Source: CAMAVH01 sp035714115
GTDB lineage: Bacteria; Pseudomonadota; Alphaproteobacteria; SMXQ01
Assembly: GCA_035714115.1 (NCBI GenBank)
Contig: DASTMO010000049.1
Location: 1-51,349 of the forward strand
Direction: 5' to 3'
Length of the DNA stretch: 51,349 bases
Shown here piece by piece: positions 9,441 to 16,679 of this stretch. Numbering within the stretch: the first letter of the stretch is position 1; every line of letters begins with the position of its first letter. The notes beneath the pieces were generated by a model. That model was given only the letters and a program-made list of their open reading frames with translations. It did no database searches and was not told the DNA's origin. The position numbers were made by a program, and so were the translations under genes.

Positions 9441-9914
9441 ATGACCGAGACTGCTGCCGCGAAAGCCGGCGATATGGAAGCCAAGCATCAGGCCGCCGAG
9501 GCCAAGAATCACGCCTACACCTACGCCAAGCCCGACGGCATGGGCACCGGCAAGGGCTTCGTCAACCTGGGCCGCAGCGACATCGTCAAAGGCATGGTCC
9601 AGGTGGTGAAAAAGGACGGCGGCGAGAACAACCTGCACTACCACACGCGCATGGACACCTTCTGGATGGTGCTCAAGGGCCGCGTGCGCTTCTACGGCCC
9701 GGACGACGTGGTGCTCGGCGAGTTCGGCCCGCATGAAGGCACCATCACGCCGCGCTTCTCGCGCTATTGGTTCGAGAACATCGGCGACGGCGATCTCGAA
9801 CTGCTGCAGGTCGCGGCCTATGTCGAGGGCGCGAAGGACGGCGGGCGCACCGACGCCAGCCCGCAGAAATATGAAATCGGCACGGCCGAGCGGTTCGAAG
9901 CCGCGAAGGCCTGA
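9441..9914 (+). CDS. Small single-domain cupin protein
   Basis: This 157-residue cytosolic protein contains one cupin barrel. Motif 1 is ENNLHYHTRMDTFWMVLKGR, with the usual HxH but aspartate where glutamate is common. Motif 2 (HEGTITPRFSRYWFENIG) has no histidine at the usual position, so the metal site is probably incomplete or altered. GGGAGG lies six bases before the ATG. The 2OG-type oxygenase gene follows 42 bases downstream, so both are probably one operon. It may bind or isomerise the substrate of that oxygenase. No specific enzyme name can be supported. Confidence 0.85.
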   Translation: MTETAAAKAGDMEAKHQAAEAKNHAYTYAKPDGMGTGKGFVNLGRSDIVKGMVQVVKKDGGENNLHYHTRMDTFWMVLKGRVRFYGPDDVVLGEFGPHEGTITPRFSRYWFENIGDGDLELLQVAAYVEGAKDGGRTDASPQKYEIGTAERFEAAKA

Positions 9915-9956
9915 GTTAGAGAGCGCGCCGCAGGGCGCGGAGATAAGGAGAACGCC

Positions 9957-11027
9957 ATGGCGACCACGATCGACGAATCCAAAGTCAACGCCGCGAAGAT
10001 GGTCGAGACGACCGACGACGCCGAGCTGATCCGGCTGATGGATTACCCGGATTCGACCGAAGAGATCCCGCTGATCGATCTCGGCGACTATTTCGCCGGC
10101 AAGCCGGGCGCCGCCGACAAGGTCGCGGCCGGGTTGCGCGAAGCGACCGAAACCGTCGGCTTCTTCTATCTCAAGAACCACGGCATTCCGCAGGACATGA
10201 TCGACCGCATGTTCGCCCAGGCTCAGCGCTTCTTCGCGCTGCCGCTCGACGAAAAGATGAAGGTGCCGCGTCTCGACAACGCCGGCTATGTCCAGATCAA
10301 GGAAGCGCCGCATTCGGCCAACAGCTCGATCATCAAGAACGTCAAACCGGCGTTGAACGAGTCCTTCATCATCAATCGCGAGCGCACGCCGGACGATCCG
10401 GCGGTGATCGCCAAGAAGCCCTTCTGCGGCCTGAACAATTGGCCGGACAATCTGCCGGGCTTTCGCGAGCAGCTGCTCGAATATCATGCGGCCATCGAGA
10501 AGCTCGGCAAGTCGATGCTGCCGCTGTGGGCGCGCTCGGTCGGCATGCCGGACAATTTCTTCGCGGGCAAGTTCGAGCAGCCGCATTGCAACCTGCGCCT
10601 GGCGCATTATCCGCCGCAGACCGAGGTGGGCAACGGCCAGTACGGCATTCCGCCGCACACCGACAATTGCCTGACCACCTTCCTCGCCCAGTCGAACGTG
10701 CCGGGCCTCGCCGTGCAGATGCCGTCGGGCCATTGGAAGGTCGTCGAGATCATCCCCGGCACGCTCCTGGTCAACACCGGCAACCTGATGGTCCGCTGGA
10801 CCAACGGCCGCTACAAATCGACCAAGCATCGTGTCATCAATCTCTCGGGTCTCGAGCGCTATTCGATCCCGGTGTTCTTCGGCCCCGACTTCGACGCCAT
10901 GATCGAGGTGATGGACAGTTGCATCACGGCCGACAAGCCGAAGCAGTTCGAGCCGATCAGCTATATGGACATGCGCCTGTGGTACTACGGCTACCACAAG
11001 GGCAAGGGCGAGGCCTACAACGCCTGA
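9957..11027 (+). CDS. 2-oxoglutarate/Fe(II)-dependent oxygenase, isopenicillin N synthase-like
   Basis: This 356-residue protein has the two-part layout of the IPNS/plant-dioxygenase family. The N-terminal domain (IPLIDLGDYFAG, GFFYLKNHGIP) is followed by the jelly-roll iron site. The facial triad is H234 and D236 (PPHTDNC) with H291 (TKHRVIN), and R301 in RYSIPVFF is the likely 2-oxoglutarate anchor. All iron and cosubstrate residues are present, so it should be active in hydroxylation, desaturation or ring formation on an unknown small molecule. It is the second gene of the cupin operon and ends in a strong bidirectional terminator. Many related bacterial genes are annotated only as isopenicillin-N-synthase-like oxygenases. 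Confidence 0.92.
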   Translation: MATTIDESKVNAAKMVETTDDAELIRLMDYPDSTEEIPLIDLGDYFAGKPGAADKVAAGLREATETVGFFYLKNHGIPQDMIDRMFAQAQRFFALPLDEKMKVPRLDNAGYVQIKEAPHSANSSIIKNVKPALNESFIINRERTPDDPAVIAKKPFCGLNNWPDNLPGFREQLLEYHAAIEKLGKSMLPLWARSVGMPDNFFAGKFEQPHCNLRLAHYPPQTEVGNGQYGIPPHTDNCLTTFLAQSNVPGLAVQMPSGHWKVVEIIPGTLLVNTGNLMVRWTNGRYKSTKHRVINLSGLERYSIPVFFGPDFDAMIEVMDSCITADKPKQFEPISYMDMRLWYYGYHKGKGEAYNA

Positions 11028-11046
11028 GCCGCCGCTTGAGCGAATG

Positions 11047-11078
11047 AAAAAAAGCCCGGACTTGTCCGGGCTTTTTTT
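11047..11078. terminator. Bidirectional rho-independent terminator
   Basis: An 8-bp GC stem (11054-11061 with 11064-11071) is flanked by seven A residues on the left and seven T residues on the right. It therefore works on both strands, ending the oxygenase operon and the convergent membrane-protein gene that stops at 11080. Confidence 0.92.
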
Positions 11079-11079
11079 G

Positions 11080-11946
11080 TTAGGCGGCGCGAGCCTTGCG
11101 CCAGCGCGCGAGCGGCCGCCAGATCGCCGCGCCGAGCGGCAGGATCAGCGTGATCGCCAGCACGATCCAAGTCGGCCGCAGGCCGCCCATGGTCGTGAGG
11201 TTGGCTTGCAGCACCAAGCTGGCGTCGATGCCGGTGAAAATCGCGTAATAGGCCCATTCGCCGACCGCAGTGAACAGCGCGGCAGAGATGGAGAGCGCGA
11301 TCAGCCCCCACAGCGTCGTCACGCTGTTGCGGCCGATGAATTCCTCCCAGGCGCGATAGAGCATCAGCCAGACGTAGAGCCCCATCATCACCGTGGGCTC
11401 CGAAACGTTGAGTTTGGTCTGCATGAAGAAATGCACCACGGCGATCAGGCCGATCAGGTAGGCGAGGCGGTGCAGCTTCTTCCAGCGCTTGCCGCCGAGC
11501 CGGCGCACCATGCCGTCCGTCGAGGTGGCCGCGAGCAGCGCCATCAGCACCAGGCCGGCGAAGCCGATGGTCAGGTAGTAGCGCAGGACGATTTCGCTGG
11601 CGACCTTGCCGAGATCGAACATCTCATCGGCGGCGTAGCCGATGAGATGCGCGGCGATGTAGCAGAAAGCGGCGACGCCGATGATGCGACGGACCGAGGC
11701 GAGCGCGTGCGCCTTGAAGGTCTGGCGCAGCGGCGTGATGAGCAGGCTGACGAACAGCAGGCGGATCGACCAGTCGCCGCTGCGGTGGATCAATTCGGTG
11801 ATCGGCTTGGCGCCGAGCATGTCGCGCGCGAAGTCGGCGGCGGCGATCAGGGCCGGCACCATGACCAGCAGCAGCGTGATGCCTTTGAGAATGGGGATGG
11901 TGCGGTCGGCGCGGGGCAGGACTGTTTCGGTCATGACGCTCATCAT
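11080..11946 (-). CDS. Ferric reductase-like transmembrane protein (YedZ/MsrQ-like heme membrane protein)
   Basis: A 288-residue integral membrane protein with about seven to eight hydrophobic segments. The ferric-reductase-like core has histidines placed to bind b-type heme, for example FCYIAAHLIGY and HRLAYLIGLIAVVHFF. MsrQ/YedZ, the closest well-known relative, passes electrons to the periplasmic methionine sulfoxide reductase MsrP. No msrP lies nearby, and this protein is longer at both ends than typical MsrQ (about 200 residues), so I do not give the symbol. GGGAG precedes a double ATG at 11946. It is monocistronic, closed by the shared terminator. Confidence 0.8.
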   Translation of the reverse strand: MMSVMTETVLPRADRTIPILKGITLLLVMVPALIAAADFARDMLGAKPITELIHRSGDWSIRLLFVSLLITPLRQTFKAHALASVRRIIGVAAFCYIAAHLIGYAADEMFDLGKVASEIVLRYYLTIGFAGLVLMALLAATSTDGMVRRLGGKRWKKLHRLAYLIGLIAVVHFFMQTKLNVSEPTVMMGLYVWLMLYRAWEEFIGRNSVTTLWGLIALSISAALFTAVGEWAYYAIFTGIDASLVLQANLTTMGGLRPTWIVLAITLILPLGAAIWRPLARWRKARAA

Positions 11947-12168
11947 AGGGGCTCCCGGGAAGGAGACAAATTCACAAGCCGGTCAGGCGTTTAAGGGTTC
12001 GCCAGGGTTGAGGAAAGGTTACCGCCCTGATCGGACCCATCCTTTCGTCGGTACGAAAGACGGCGCGATACAGCCTAAGGCATGGCAGTAAAAACAAACG
12101 GTTAGCAGATTTGCGCGCCGCGCGGGCGCAGAGTGCGGCCACTGAAATTCCGCTCCAGGAGCTCTGCC

Positions 12169-13854
12169 ATGTCCTTTTTCGCGCGTATGTCGATCCGCAA
12201 GCAGCTGATCGTCACCCTGTCCGCATTCGGCCTGTTATTCGCCGTGCTCGCGGGCGTCAGCTACAACCGCCTGGCTCTGATCGGCGACCTGTCGAACGAT
12301 ATCGCGACGAACTCGCTGCCGAGCGTGCAGTCGCTCGGTGCGCTGCAGACCTCACTCGTCGAATATCGCGTGGCGGTGCTCAAGCACATCACGGCTCTGA
12401 CAGATGAGCAGAAGACGGCCTTCGAAAAGGAATTGCAGGAGATCGCAAAGGAAATTGCGAACGAGCGTCGCTCCTACGAATCGCTGATCAGCCTGCCTGG
12501 CGAACGTGAGGCTTACGTTGCCTTTGGCGAAGGCTGGAAGTCTTACACCGATAAGATTGGCGACATTATCGCCGCTTCGCGCAAACATGAGAATGCCAAG
12601 GCACTCGAACTGGCTGCTGAAGTCGGCAGTTTCTTTCTGACGGCGGATCATAAGCTCGACGAACTGAGCGATATGAACGCCAAGGCCGCCGAAGCAGCGA
12701 CGAAGAACAGCCAGAGCGCGATGTCGACTGCCGAATTCATGCTGATCGGTCTCGTTGGCGCCGTGTTCTTGCTCGGCGCGGCGATCGGCATTTCGCTGGT
12801 GCGGGGCATCGATCGCGGCATCTCTTCGGTGGTCAAGCCGATGCAGGCGCTGTCGCAGGGCGATCTGGCGGTCGAAGTGCCGTCGCGCGGCGAGAAGACC
12901 GAGATCGGCACGATCGCCGACGCCGTGCAGGTGTTTAAGGAGGCGCTGGTCGAAAAGAAACGTCTCGACGGCCTGGCCGCTGCCGAGACCGAAGCGAAGG
13001 CCAAGCGCGTCAAGATGCTTGACGATCTGACGCAGGGCTTCGAATCCAAGGTCGGCGCGTTGGTGCAGGCTTTGTCCTCGGCCTCCACTGAGCTGGAAGC
13101 CACGGCGCAGTCGATGTCCGGCACCGCGCAGGAAACCAACCATCAGGCGATGACTGTGGCTTCCTCCGCTGAGCAAATGTCGGCCAATGTCCAGACGGTC
13201 GCCACCGCGACTGAAGAACTGTCATCTTCCATCCAGGAGATCGGCCGCCAAGTCGAAGGCTCGAGCCGGTCCGCCGCCCAGGCGGTGGAAGAGGCCAAGC
13301 GCACCGATGCCACTGTGCAGGCGTTGGCCGAGAGCGCGCAGAAGATCGGCGAGGTTGTCAGCCTCATCACCGACATCGCGTCGCAGACCAATCTGCTGGC
13401 GCTCAACGCCACCATCGAAGCGGCGCGCGCCGGCGAAGCCGGCAAGGGCTTTGCGGTCGTGGCGTCCGAAGTGAAGAATCTCGCCAATCAGACGGCCCGG
13501 GCGACCGAGGATATCGGCAGCCAGATCGGCCAGATCCAAGCGACCACGAAGGATGCCGTCGCCGCCATTCAGGCCATCACGGCGACGATCGAGGAAATGA
13601 GCCACACCACGGCGGCGATCGCCGCCGCGGTCGAGGAGCAGGGCGCTGCGACGCAGGAAATTTCCGGTAACGTGCAGCAGGCCTCGCAGGGCACGCAGGA
13701 AGTCAGCAACAGCATCGGGCATGTCCGTGAGGCCGCGACCACGACCGGGGCCTCGGCCAACCAGGTGCTGAGCGCGGCCGCCGAACTGGCGCGCCACTCG
13801 TCCGATCTGCGCAGCGAAGTCGGCCGCTACATCGACGGCGTCAAGGCGGCCTGA
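12169..13854 (+). CDS. Methyl-accepting chemotaxis protein
   Basis: This 561-residue receptor has a first membrane helix at about residues 13-32 and a periplasmic four-helix-bundle-like domain to about 185. A second membrane helix (FMLIGLVGAVFLLGAAIGISLV) follows, then HAMP and a long cytoplasmic signalling coiled coil. The highly conserved hairpin tip (ITDIASQTNLLALNATIEAA) is intact, so it should couple to CheA/CheW. The start at 12169 (MSFFARMSIRKQ) follows AGGAG; an earlier in-frame ATG at 12133 lacks a site. The BLUF gene starts two bases after its stop codon. No che genes are in the window. Confidence 0.95.
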   Translation: MSFFARMSIRKQLIVTLSAFGLLFAVLAGVSYNRLALIGDLSNDIATNSLPSVQSLGALQTSLVEYRVAVLKHITALTDEQKTAFEKELQEIAKEIANERRSYESLISLPGEREAYVAFGEGWKSYTDKIGDIIAASRKHENAKALELAAEVGSFFLTADHKLDELSDMNAKAAEAATKNSQSAMSTAEFMLIGLVGAVFLLGAAIGISLVRGIDRGISSVVKPMQALSQGDLAVEVPSRGEKTEIGTIADAVQVFKEALVEKKRLDGLAAAETEAKAKRVKMLDDLTQGFESKVGALVQALSSASTELEATAQSMSGTAQETNHQAMTVASSAEQMSANVQTVATATEELSSSIQEIGRQVEGSSRSAAQAVEEAKRTDATVQALAESAQKIGEVVSLITDIASQTNLLALNATIEAARAGEAGKGFAVVASEVKNLANQTARATEDIGSQIGQIQATTKDAVAAIQAITATIEEMSHTTAAIAAAVEEQGAATQEISGNVQQASQGTQEVSNSIGHVREAATTTGASANQVLSAAAELARHSSDLRSEVGRYIDGVKAA

Positions 13855-13856
13855 TC

Positions 13857-14264
13857 ATGGCCGCCTTTCTCCGGCTGGCTTATTTCAGCGCCTCGCGCCT
13901 GACGAGCCAGTGGGACATCGTCTGCCTCGTGGAGCAGAGCCGGTTGCACAATGCCCGCAACGGCATCAGCGGCCTGCTGCTCCATGAGGACGGCGCCTTC
14001 CTGCAGTTCATTGAAGGCGAGAAGGCCGTGGTCGAGACGCTCTATCGCAAGATCCTGCGCGACCCGCGCCACAGCTACGTCACGCAAATCTGCAATCAGG
14101 AGACGGATGCGCGGCTGTTCGGCGAATGGCCGCTCGCCTTCCTCGGGCGCGTCGAATATGCCCAAGCGAGCCAATCGCCGCATCGCGAAGTGCTCGATTC
14201 GCTCAAGCAGGCCTATCGCGATGCCGAGCCTCCGGCCCGTGAAGTGATCGGCGGGTTTTTCTAA
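13857..14264 (+). CDS. BLUF-domain blue-light sensor protein
   Basis: A 135-residue stand-alone BLUF protein that should bind FAD. By alignment to PixD/BlrB-type BLUF domains, the photoactive tyrosine is Y9 (RLAYFSAS), the flavin-binding asparagine is N32, the key glutamine is Q50 (FLQFIEG) and the semi-conserved tryptophan is W91 (GEWPLAF). The position that is methionine in many BLUF proteins is leucine here (L93). About 30 residues form a C-terminal cap. It starts two bases after the chemoreceptor stop codon, so translation is probably coupled and the light signal may feed into chemotaxis. The fold assignment is firm; the link to motility is inference. Confidence 0.92.
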   Translation: MAAFLRLAYFSASRLTSQWDIVCLVEQSRLHNARNGISGLLLHEDGAFLQFIEGEKAVVETLYRKILRDPRHSYVTQICNQETDARLFGEWPLAFLGRVEYAQASQSPHREVLDSLKQAYRDAEPPAREVIGGFF

Positions 14265-14280
14265 ACGCGAGATTCGCTGA

Positions 14281-14754
14281 TCAGGTCAGCGGCTTTGCGT
14301 GCGTGTGCCCGTGTTTGCTGCCGTGGCCGTGCTTGTGCTGGCTCTCGACCACTTCCGTGCCGATCAGATGCAGGCGGCCGTGGCGTACGCCGGTCTCGGC
14401 CATGGTGGTGTCGGCGAATTTGCGCAGGCTCTCCGCTTCGCCGTTGAGCACCACCACTTCCAGGCAGTTCTCGTGGTCGAGATGCACATGCAGCGTCGAG
14501 AGCACGTAGGAATGATGATCGTGCTGCGCTTCGGTCAGCCGTCGCGACAGTTCGCGCTGGTGATGGTTGTAAACATAGGACAGGCAGCCGACCGCATGGG
14601 TCGCGCCGCCGCCGGCGCGCTCATGTTCGCGCTCCAGGCGCTCGCGCAACAGATCGCGGATCGCTTCGGAGCGATTGTTGTAGCCCTTGCGCTGCATATA
14701 GGCGTCGAACTTCACGAGAAGATCGTCGTCCAGGGAAATGCTGACCCGTTCCAT
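14281..14754 (-). CDS. nikR: Nickel-responsive transcriptional regulator NikR
   Basis: A 157-residue regulator with an N-terminal ribbon-helix-helix DNA-binding domain (ERVSISLDDDLLVKFDAY) and a C-terminal ACT-like nickel domain. Residues matching the E. coli nickel ligands are all present: H78, H89, H91 and C97 (STLHVHLDHENCLEV). The chain ends in an added histidine-rich tail (QHKHGHGSKHGHTH) not found in the E. coli protein, which may store or sense extra nickel. NikR normally represses nickel uptake genes. No nik, urease or hydrogenase genes are within the window, so its targets lie elsewhere. It is convergent with the BLUF gene (16-base gap). Confidence 0.94.
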   Translation of the reverse strand: MERVSISLDDDLLVKFDAYMQRKGYNNRSEAIRDLLRERLEREHERAGGGATHAVGCLSYVYNHHQRELSRRLTEAQHDHHSYVLSTLHVHLDHENCLEVVVLNGEAESLRKFADTTMAETGVRHGRLHLIGTEVVESQHKHGHGSKHGHTHAKPLT

Positions 14755-14815
14755 CGCCTGTCCTCCGTTGGGCCGCCATCATAGGCGAAGCCGGCCGGCG
14801 ATGGAAATTGCGCCG

Positions 14816-16156
14816 TCAGAGGGCGCGGGGCAAATAGAGCGATACCGCCGCGCCGGCGCCGGGCGCGGACTCGATGACGAGAAAGCCGCCGGATTGGCGC
14901 GCGAAGCCCTGGGCCATCGAAAGGCCCAGCCCCGGCCCGTTGCCGACCGCCGTGGTGGTGAAGAAGGGCTCGCAGGCCTGCGCGCGCAACTCCCGGCTCA
15001 TGCCGGGGCCCTGGTCGATCACGGCGATGCGTAGGAAGCGGCCGGGTTTGGCGCCCCAATCGTCTTCGGCGTTGAGCTTGGCGGCGGCGGCCTCGTCGAG
15101 CGCAGCCGGCTCGGCGGCGATGCGGATGCGCGCCGCGCCCGGCGTTGCGGCTTCCACCGCGTTGGCCGCCAGTTCGGCGATGGCGGCGAGCAGCTGCCGC
15201 CCGTCGCATTCGATCGGCGGACAGTTTTCCGAGACGGCCAGTTCAGCGGCCGCCGCTGCGCCGTGCAGGGCGGGAACCATGTTCGCCGCATGCTGCAAGA
15301 CCACCGCCGGATCGATCCGTCCGGCTTCGAGGTATTGACGGCCGGCATAGGCCTGCATGGCGGCGGTCAAACGGCTGCCGCGCTTGTAGGCGTCGATCAT
15401 CATGTTGAGCGATTTGCGCAGCGCCTCGTCGGTCGCCTTCGCTTCCATGTTCTCGGCCAGCAGGATCAGGCCGGTGAAGAGATTGTTGAATTCGTGGGCG
15501 ATGCCGCCGGTCAGGTGCATGAGCGATTGAGCGGCGCGCTGGCGGATGGCTTCGGCTTCGGCGCGCGCCTGGGCGCGTTCGGCGGCCTGGCGCTGGCGCA
15601 TTTCCCCGTCGAGTTGGCGCGCCAGATTGCGCAGTTCGATCTCGTCGGCGGCGACGGCGGCCAACTCCTTGAGCAGCGCCGCCTCGCGTTCGCCGAACTC
15701 GGCGCGCGGGCGAGAATCGATGGCGCAGACCGTGCCGAGGGCATGGCCGCCCGCCATGACGATCGGGGCGCCGGCGTAAAACCGGATGCGCGGATCGCCG
15801 GTGACAAGCGGATTGGCGCGAAAGCGCGGATCCTCGGCGGCGTCGGCCACCACCAGCACTTGCTGGGGCGTCAGCAGGGCATGGGCGCAGAAGGCCCAGT
15901 CGCGCGGCGTTTCGCTCGCATCCAGGCCGACCTTGGACTTGAACCATTGGCGGTCGCTATCGACGAGGGAGACGAGGGCGATGGGCGCGCCGGTCAGGGC
16001 GCTGGCGAGACGGGTCAGCCGGTCGAAGGCGGCTTCCGGCGGCGTGTCGAGGATTTCGGCACGGCGCAGCGCGGCGAGGCGTTCGGCTTCGTCGGCGGGG
16101 AGCGGGGCGGGCTGATGATCAGGCGGCATGTCGGCGCTCTCTTGCGGAACGGCCAT
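14816..16156 (-). CDS. GAF-domain sensor histidine kinase
   Basis: This 446-residue soluble kinase has a GAF domain at about residues 28-175 (APIALVSLVDSDRQWFKS, WAFCAHAL), of the type often found in two-component and cyclic-di-GMP proteins. A short coiled coil rich in Ala/Glu/Arg follows, then a histidine kinase core with H-box LTGGIAHEFNNL (H221). The HATPase domain shows ELAANAVEA (N box), DQGPGM and GPGLGLSM. There is no receiver domain and no response-regulator gene next to it. Two start codons are possible: 16156, or 16129 (MPPDHQ), which has an AGAGAG sequence before it. It lies 61 bases upstream of nikR on the same strand. Confidence 0.9.
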   Translation of the reverse strand: MAVPQESADMPPDHQPAPLPADEAERLAALRRAEILDTPPEAAFDRLTRLASALTGAPIALVSLVDSDRQWFKSKVGLDASETPRDWAFCAHALLTPQQVLVVADAAEDPRFRANPLVTGDPRIRFYAGAPIVMAGGHALGTVCAIDSRPRAEFGEREAALLKELAAVAADEIELRNLARQLDGEMRQRQAAERAQARAEAEAIRQRAAQSLMHLTGGIAHEFNNLFTGLILLAENMEAKATDEALRKSLNMMIDAYKRGSRLTAAMQAYAGRQYLEAGRIDPAVVLQHAANMVPALHGAAAAAELAVSENCPPIECDGRQLLAAIAELAANAVEAATPGAARIRIAAEPAALDEAAAAKLNAEDDWGAKPGRFLRIAVIDQGPGMSRELRAQACEPFFTTTAVGNGPGLGLSMAQGFARQSGGFLVIESAPGAGAAVSLYLPRAL

Positions 16157-16199
16157 TCAACCGCCGCGGCCTCATCTGGCAGGGCGACTTAGGCGGTTG

Positions 16200-16517
16200 C
16201 TATGGCCGTTTGCGGTCGGCATCTTCGTTCTGGCGGGCGCGGCGACTGTCACGGTCGCTGCGCATGTCGTTGCGCTGCTCGATCTGGCGCTGCTGCTGCT
16301 GGAGGCGCTGCTCGGCCTGATTGCGCTGCTGTTGCTCGCGGGCGTCCTGGCTGCGCTCGATGCGGCGCTGCTGCAGATCGCGGTTGAGTTGGTCCTGGCG
16401 CTGCTCCTGTTCGGTCTGCGCGAAGCCGACTGTGGGAGCGGCGGAAATGGCCAAAGCCACCAGCGCGCCGGCGAGGGTGTCGAGAATGCCGTTCTTGCGT
16501 TTGCTCATATCGGTCAT
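16200..16517 (-). CDS. Small exported Gln/Arg-rich protein
   Basis: This 105-residue protein has an N-terminal signal peptide (hydrophobic core ILDTLAGALVALAISAAP, probable cut after VGFAQ). The mature part is almost wholly Gln, Arg, Glu and Asp and is predicted to be a charged helix or disordered. GGGAGG is placed seven bases before the ATG, and a general-stress-type promoter lies about 40 bases upstream, so it is a real gene despite its composition. I recognise no family. A role as a stress-induced periplasmic protein is inferred from the promoter only. Confidence 0.72.
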   Translation of the reverse strand: MTDMSKRKNGILDTLAGALVALAISAAPTVGFAQTEQEQRQDQLNRDLQQRRIERSQDAREQQQRNQAEQRLQQQQRQIEQRNDMRSDRDSRRARQNEDADRKRP

Positions 16518-16557
16518 AAAAGCCTCCCATCATGGCATTTCCATGATTTAGGCATTG

Positions 16558-16583
16558 AACGGCCGCCGTCCAGCCCGGGTTCC
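16558..16583 (-). promoter_or_regulatory. EcfG-type (general stress) promoter candidate for the small exported protein
   Basis: On the minus strand GGAAC (16583-16579), 17 bases, then CGTT (16561-16558), an exact match to the alphaproteobacterial general-stress consensus. Transcription would begin near 16551, about 34 bases before the ATG at 16517. Confidence 0.6.
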
Positions 16584-16623
16584 CGATCATAACCCAATCG
16601 TGAGAGGGCGTTAACTGCCCCAG

Positions 16624-16657
16624 AAAAAAGAAGCGGCCCCATTTCGGGGGCCGCTTC
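16624..16657 (-). terminator. Rho-independent terminator after the UbiD-family gene
   Basis: An 11-bp stem (16657-16647 with 16640-16630) with a six-base loop is followed on the minus strand by TTTTTT. It is placed 23 bases after the stop codon of the gene at 16680-18161. Confidence 0.9.
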
Positions 16658-16679
16658 CGGTACGCGTATGCGAGAGGTC

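Noticed and set aside
11080..11946. Naming the membrane protein msrQ
   Set aside because: No msrP gene is adjacent and the protein is markedly longer than typical MsrQ, so only the ferric-reductase-like fold is claimed.
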